A stretch of DNA of 60,000 bases from Nematostella vectensis (lineage: Eukaryota; Cnidaria; Anthozoa; Actiniaria; Edwardsiidae). The DNA is taken from NCBI RefSeq assembly GCF_932526225.1, contig NC_064037.1, positions 17,214,471-17,274,470 of the forward strand, read 5' to 3'. The translations under genes and the position numbers were made by a program. Positions 54,566 to 60,000 of the stretch are shown here, piece by piece; position 1 is the first letter of the stretch; each line of letters begins with the position of its first letter. The notes beneath the pieces are model-generated. The model was not told the DNA's origin and made no database searches. It was given only the letters and a program-made list of their open reading frames with translations.

Positions 54566-57056
54566 GTTGTTCGTCAACTCGTAGTCGAGTATGACCATAG
54601 CAATACTGACAGTATAACAATGTCTAAGGGGCGGAGGGATGAATCCGCAGGTGGCTTATAAGGCCAATTCGTGCAAGAAAACCCCTTCCACAAGTCGGAC
54701 ACCAGTAAGAGGGGGTCATATTGGTAGGTTGGTCAGCTCTAGCCTTGCGTTTTTGGCGTTTGTTTTTGGCTGCGTTGGAGCGTTTATTTTCTGAGTGGAT
54801 GGCACCTTTGTGAATCAGATTACGCCAAATCGGTCTGTCAGATGCTGCAGTTTCCCACGTTGAAACGTCGATATTGAAGTCTTTCAGATGTGATTTGATG
54901 CAGTCTTTATAGCGTTTGCGCTGGCCTCCAACTTTCCTGCTTCCACGGCTTAGTTCACCGTACAACAGCTGTTTGGGTATTCTGGAGTCTGACATACGGC
55001 AGACGTGTCCTGCCCATCGTGTCTGAGCTTTGCGCATGGTGGTAATGACGCTGGGGAGGTTTGCTCTCTCCAGAACCTCAGTGTTTGTGATTCTATCCTG
55101 CCAGCGGATATTTAGGATGTTTCTGAGACAGCGGAGATGGAACTGCTGGAGAAGTTTCTCATGTCTTCTGTAGATGGTCCAAGTTTCGCAGCCATAGAGA
55201 AGTGTTGTTAAGACGACTGCTCTGTACACTTTGATCTTGGTGCATTGTGAGATGCCTCTGCGTTCCCAGACTGACTTCCTCAATCTCCCAAAGGCACTGC
55301 TTGCCTTCGCGATGCGGTTGTTGATTTCTGCATCGATGTTGGCGTTGCGGGAGAGAGTGCTGCCGAGGTAGGTGAAGTTTTCTACATCTTGAAGTCGCTG
55401 CCCCTTAACTGTGATGTTTGGTTCCTGATATGGTTTTCCTGGGGCGGGCTGATACATCACTTCAGTCTTCTTGATACTGATGGTGAGGCCAAAGTTGTCA
55501 CAGGCGGATGAGAAAGCGTCCATTTCCTGTTGCATGTCATGCTCATTGACGGCGTTGAGGGCACAGTCATCAGCAAAAAGCAGGTCACGAATCACAGTCT
55601 CTTTGACTCTAGTGACGGCCTTCAGACGTCGTAGGTTGAACAGCTTTCCATCACACCTATACCTGATGGGGATGCCTAGGGGTGTCTCCCTGAAGGCATC
55701 GGTCAGCATTGCAGAGAACATCAAACTAAACAGTGTAGGGGCAAGGACACAACCTTGCTTGACTCCATTTGACACTTGAAAAGGGGCAGAGGTATTTCCA
55801 TCATCAAGAACACGGGCCATCATCCCATCGTGAAATTGTCTAACAATCTTTATGAACCTCTCGGGGCAGCCGAACTTCGCCATGATTTTCCACAGTCCCT
55901 CTCTGCTCACAGTGTCGAACGCTTTTGTTAAATCTACAAAAGTGGTATAGAGATCTTGATTTTGTTCCACACTTTTCTCCTGAATCTGACGTGCAGCAAA
56001 GATCATATCAACAGTTCCTCGACCTGCACGGAAACCGCATTGGCTCTCAGGGAGATGGCCTTGCTCAAGGTGTTTGAGGAGACGATTGAGAAGCAGTCGG
56101 GCAAAGATCTTTGCAGCGATGGAGAGAAGTGAAATCCCTCTATGGTTGTCACAAGATCGCTTGTTGCCCTTTCTCTTGTAGATGTGGACGATTGTGGCAT
56201 CTTTAAAATCTTGCGGGAGGGTCTCACTTTCCCAGAGCGATTGGAATAGCACTGTTAATTTGTGTAGGAGAGAAGGACCGCCTGACTTGAACACTTCGGC
56301 AGGGATGGCATCAGAGCCGGGGGCTTTTCCAGTCGACATCTGCTTGATTGCCTTGACAACCTCATCCTCTGATGGTGTTATGTCCAGGTCTGGGTTTATG
56401 TCCACCTGTGGAAGGCGTTGTATGGCTTGGTCATTGATGGATGATGGACGATTTAGAACGCCATTGAAGTGTTCTGCCCATCTCTCTACTATCATGTTTT
56501 TGTCAGTGATGAGTGTTGCTCCGTCAGCGCTCAGTAGTGGGAAACTGCCCGGTGTTGGTGGTCCAAATATACATCTGAGCGAATCGTAGAATCGTTTCGT
56601 GTCGTGTCTGTCTGCAAAGCCTTGAATTTCATCAGCTTTGTCACTCAGCCATGTGTCTTGAATGTCACGGAGTTTTAATTGGACCTGTCTGCGTTTGCTG
56701 ACGTAGGCGTCTTTCTTCGAGACTGAGTTGGGATCATTTTGATGAGCTCTGAAGAGTTGCCGTTTTTCTTCCAAAAGAGCTGTGATTTTGGCATCATTTT
56801 CATCAAACCAGTCCTGATGGTTCCTGGTAACTGATCCAAGCACCTCAAGGGCAGCAGAATGAATTGTTGTCTTTAAGGAGTTCCAGTCGTTTCCAATATC
56901 CTCAGTCAGTTGATTTTCTAAGCTTTCTACTAGTTTCTCTTGAATGGAAGGGAGCTTAAGCTTGTTGACATTGAGCTTTTTCACAACTGTCTGGCCCTGT
57001 GGTCTTCTTTTGGGCTGAATATGCAAATTGGTCTTAGAAATGATGAGGCGAAGTAA
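54566..57056 (-). mobile_element. 5'-truncated LINE (non-LTR retrotransposon) insertion
   Basis: The insertion is bounded by the 39-bp duplication. The element runs on the minus strand: its 3' end is at 54566 and it has no poly-A tail. Its 5' end is cut within the last codons of the endonuclease domain near 57050. An uninterrupted reverse transcriptase frame suggests a fairly recent insertion. Confidence 0.85.
54624..57050 (-). CDS. LINE ORF2 fragment: reverse transcriptase and C-terminal zinc finger
   Basis: About 800 residues, counted from the TTG at 57026, which is not a real start: the frame continues upstream as IISKTNLHIQPKRRPQG, the end of an apurinic-type endonuclease, where it is truncated. 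Reverse transcriptase motifs in order: GKAPGSDAIPAE (about 233), NHRGISLLSIAAKI, GFRAGRGTVD (331), FVDLTKAFD (363), NGVKQGCVLAP (420), and the catalytic FADD (484-487). A C-terminal region with RWAGHVCRM follows, then a C2H2 finger (CPTCGRGF... HLRIH, 776-796). It would reverse-transcribe LINE RNA at nicked DNA, but without an endonuclease this copy is not autonomous. Clade not assigned. Confidence 0.92.
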   Translation of the reverse strand, partial: RLIISKTNLHIQPKRRPQGQTVVKKLNVNKLKLPSIQEKLVESLENQLTEDIGNDWNSLKTTIHSAALEVLGSVTRNHQDWFDENDAKITALLEEKRQLFRAHQNDPNSVSKKDAYVSKRRQVQLKLRDIQDTWLSDKADEIQGFADRHDTKRFYDSLRCIFGPPTPGSFPLLSADGATLITDKNMIVERWAEHFNGVLNRPSSINDQAIQRLPQVDINPDLDITPSEDEVVKAIKQMSTGKAPGSDAIPAEVFKSGGPSLLHKLTVLFQSLWESETLPQDFKDATIVHIYKRKGNKRSCDNHRGISLLSIAAKIFARLLLNRLLKHLEQGHLPESQCGFRAGRGTVDMIFAARQIQEKSVEQNQDLYTTFVDLTKAFDTVSREGLWKIMAKFGCPERFIKIVRQFHDGMMARVLDDGNTSAPFQVSNGVKQGCVLAPTLFSLMFSAMLTDAFRETPLGIPIRYRCDGKLFNLRRLKAVTRVKETVIRDLLFADDCALNAVNEHDMQQEMDAFSSACDNFGLTISIKKTEVMYQPAPGKPYQEPNITVKGQRLQDVENFTYLGSTLSRNANIDAEINNRIAKASSAFGRLRKSVWERRGISQCTKIKVYRAVVLTTLLYGCETWTIYRRHEKLLQQFHLRCLRNILNIRWQDRITNTEVLERANLPSVITTMRKAQTRWAGHVCRMSDSRIPKQLLYGELSRGSRKVGGQRKRYKDCIKSHLKDFNIDVSTWETAASDRPIWRNLIHKGAIHSENKRSNAAKNKRQKRKARADQPTNMTPSYWCPTCGRGFLARIGLISHLRIHPSAP

Positions 57057-57098
57057 CTCAAGTTAACTCAACTCAACTTAACTCAAGTTAACTTAACT
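57057..57098. repeat. AACTCAAGTT-type filler at the LINE 5' junction
   Basis: Between the LINE 5' end and the right target duplication are several scrambled copies of AACTCAAGTTAA-like words, derived from the duplicated target. Confidence 0.75.
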
Positions 57099-57137
57099 CA
57101 AGTTAAGTAACTCAAGTTAGCGGGAGTTACTGAGAGT
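57099..57137. repeat. 39-bp target-site duplication, right copy
   Basis: Identical to 54527-54565 over 39 bases; the next bases differ (AAAAG against GTTGT). Confidence 0.85.
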
Positions 57138-59800
57138 AAAAGTAAAGTAAATGCACGAGGCGAAGGAGACTGAGGTTCGAGTTATCTTCTGTATTCCGAT
57201 TTGTGGAGTACATTCCACGATAGCTGGCGAGTAATGCGTGACGCGTGTTTTGCACGCTATAGTATTACAATCCGGCGCTAAATTCGACGGCGCTTGATAA
57301 CACCTTTGATATCAAAGAAAGATTATCGGTTTTTAAAACAAGAAATATTTGGATAATCGTTTAACTCGTATCGGATAGCCTGGAAAATGATAAAATCGCG
57401 AGAGGGAACGAGAAGATTACAACTATCGGAATTCAATGGATACTAGAACAAGAAAAACAAGGCACTTATTCCTCCAATCCAGAATAACAATACAGTGGCC
57501 AGTTTTTTAATATGGTTTAGTGTATAATATGATTTGGTTTATTTTGGAGAAAAATTCCAAAATTCCATCCCCTTTTTTGGTGGATGGCTTCTCAGGGCAT
57601 CGTTATGATTACGTTACAGCTAGAAGTCGTTATTTCAGTTTGTAAGATCCTAGTTCCGCCCGACTGTCGAGGAAAGACTCACCGAGGTCGTCAAGGGGAA
57701 ACGATTACAACAAGCGAATCTGTATTAACAGAGAGTTTAGGTATCCATGTTGACATTCAATTGTCTCTATTAACTTTTTATGCCTCAATAGTTGGCTAAG
57801 AACAGTGAAGGACAAATTCTTAAAACCGATGAATAGACGTTGCTAAGTATTTACCTTCAAACGCTGCCTCCCTTACTTTAGATTCGTCCAAAACCGACTG
57901 TGTCCCACGAAATTGATTCCCGAACACGCAGCGAACCTGATGTAAAACACTGACGCTGTGCAACTTGAATGTTTGGACGTGTCTTAAACTCTTGTCAATA
58001 CACCGTAATTAGCATAAGGGCGATTTAGCACTGTATGGGCCGTCAAAATGAGAGTGAAACCTCCACCTCAACAATCAGCTCGATGTGGAGCGAATTCCTC
58101 TAGAGACGCTTTGACTCGACGCCTCTGTTTTGATAATTAGATAACGCAATCTGCAGAAATCCACGCGAAGATTCCAGTCCTCTTACCTCTGATAGCAGGA
58201 CAGTGCGTCGTGGGCGGAGCCTAGTGACAAAACTCTTCATACTCCGTGATTAACATGACCCGAGGCCCTAGATTCTTATATGGGACGTCTGTCTAGCGCC
58301 CTCTACTCGACAGGGTCGTGCGAGAGATACTATTGGGTTCTTGTTGTGTTGTCATCGCTTAGGTAGGGAGCACATATTAGCTCGAGAGAATCATGCATTA
58401 TGCACAGCGCTCAAAGAACGAGACTAATGTCCTTTTATTTACAGCTAGCCTTAAAAGGCTGGCCGCTTCCCAAGCACTATATAGGGAGACCCTGAGGGAA
58501 ATACGATATTTAATTGATTTTGCAATGTAATTAACGCAAAGAAACCGACCCTGTAAATGAATCCCTTTGCACGTTGCTTTTTAATAGTGACATTCTTTTG
58601 TGTCCATGATTAGCAATGGATTTTCAGATTGGATTTAGGCAATAATACTATGTAAAATAGGAAATTGCCTTCTCAGAGAGCAAAAACACACTTATTCAAA
58701 ATTAATAAAAAAATATTTCAGAATCAGAAAAAAAGTTTTAAAAAGAAATCCTTTCATTATATAAGTCAGGGTGTCTATCGTCCCGAGAATACCAGCTTTT
58801 ATATAGTTTTGGCATTGAGGGATGGTACTCCCATAAGCTCGTCTAGATCCGCTATGAACCTTAGAGTTTGAGTGATAGAAAGTGATGTCACGCGATACAA
58901 TATTACGATATTACGATAACTAGAGGAAACCTGACGACAGAAACGACACCGAATAGAGAAAATAGCCCATTGGAAATATATGAGAGATGTTGGGCATATG
59001 CTGCTAAATATGACAAAATTAGTGGCGGGTTTTAGTTTCCTATATTGCTGTATTGTATATTGCACTTTATATCCCATTGCACAGTACAATGTATGGAATC
59101 TAAAACTTTTTACCCCACGTTCTTCATCATGCCGCAAGAGTTTACTTTTTCTCTGTCTCAATAATATCACCGAACTAGGCGAAAGCTCGCTCAATAACAA
59201 TTTCGTGCCATTTCGTCAAAAATTTTGTTTGATTTCTAATTATAATAATATTATCACAAGATTGCAGTAGGCTTGTTTTCTCTTGCATGCATTGCGCACA
59301 TGAGGTTAGGCATTTAAGGCATTGATCAGTAGAAGATAATATAACCGACATTGCAAGTGTTCCATGTCACACACACGCGCATTTGAAGATTATTATTGTC
59401 AAAACTGCTAACAAAACTTGACCTAAGACAACTTAGTCTCATCTTATTTCTGACTTATTCAAGATAAATGGGAACAGACCCATCGCTTTTCTAGGGTTTT
59501 GCATTTTGTCGCCATAAATTTGAGTTATGTAGTGTGTGGTGTTTTCTAACGAAACTCTATTTTCGGAGCATCAATTAAACAGCGTACAAAGTTTTTTTAT
59601 CTACTAGCTTGTGTAATCGGGGAGAGACGAACGGGCTGCCTGTTTTGGCATTACACACAGGTCTCCCACGAATTACCCCCTCCCTCACCCCATTCCCCTC
59701 TACTCGCCTACTTACACCACTAACTAACGACAATAATATGGAAGACTACTTAACGATGCCAGAATTACCCTCCCCCATACACACCCTCCCTAACGCCTCA
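57138..59800. other. No gene supported
   Basis: Mixed AT-rich sequence without a convincing exon, RNA gene or complete transposon. The frames present are short and low-complexity. It may include 5' exons or promoter of the minus-strand giant coiled-coil gene, which I could not identify. Confidence 0.5.
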
Positions 59801-59810
59801 AACCTAACAA

Positions 59811-60000
59811 AATCGCACACCTCAACCTAACAAAATCGCACCTCTCACACCTAACAAAATCGCACCCCTCACACCTAAAAAAATTGCACCCCTCACACCT
59901 AACAATATCGCACTCCTCACACCTAACAATATCGCACCCCTCACACCTAACAAAATCGCACCCCTCAGATCTAACAAAATCGCACCCCTCACACCTAACA
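59811..60000. repeat. 24-bp tandem array, continues past the window
   Basis: About eight copies of CTCACACCTAACAAAATCGC plus ACCC with minor variants; the array runs to the last base. Confidence 0.9.

Noticed and set aside
57584-57799. 71-residue plus-strand frame
   Set aside because: Short, no domain, no splice-site context, and located in otherwise featureless DNA.

Overview
This window looks like nuclear DNA of an invertebrate animal, most probably an anthozoan cnidarian (sea anemone or coral type). It has spliced genes with GT/AG introns, metazoan SH3/FN3 scaffold proteins, many minisatellites in introns, MITE-type DNA transposons and a LINE. It has no operons or bacterial-style gene packing. 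The species assignment is an inference from general character; no sequence comparison was run.

Layout. (1) 1-14764, plus strand: the 3' part of a RIM-binding protein (RIM-BP) gene. I traced 21 exons by splice sites and reading frame (SH3, then three FN3, then two SH3). The 5' exons lie outside the window. Its introns carry several unrelated tandem arrays, a perfect 74-base hairpin and a Tc1/mariner-like MITE. (2) 16084-19889, minus strand: a complete three-exon GH65 glucosidase gene of the protein-glucosylgalactosylhydroxylysine glucosidase (PGGHG/ATHL1) type, convergent with RIM-BP. (3) About 21277-27245: a roughly 5.3 kb foldback element. Its inverted arms hold 118-base tandem repeats and a duplicated single-copy block, and a 600-base CACAGG/CCTGTG word cloud abuts one end. 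(4) 28693-36131, plus strand: a three-exon adaptor gene with three SH3 domains, possibly Dlish-like. A 5.8 kb intron is filled by a 4.1 kb long-TIR element with another palindromic element nested in it, plus a MITE ending 18 bases from the acceptor. (5) 38034-about 51167, minus strand: one uninterrupted 13.1 kb exon for a giant coiled-coil protein (about 4,370 residues). It has an 18-residue repeat region and a CxxH/CxxC pair near its C-terminus. (6) 51186-54526: intergenic or upstream DNA with tandem repeats and two MITEs. (7) 54527-57137: a 5'-truncated LINE with an intact reverse transcriptase frame between perfect 39-base target-site duplications. (8) 57138-60000: no confident gene, ending in a tandem array that runs out of the window.

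Working together: RIM-BP is a presynaptic active-zone adaptor, the SH3 adaptor is probably cortical or signalling, and PGGHG trims collagen-linked disaccharides. Nothing in the sequence shows that these genes are co-regulated; they appear to be ordinary neighbours. The least explained items are the giant single-exon coiled-coil protein and the large foldback element.
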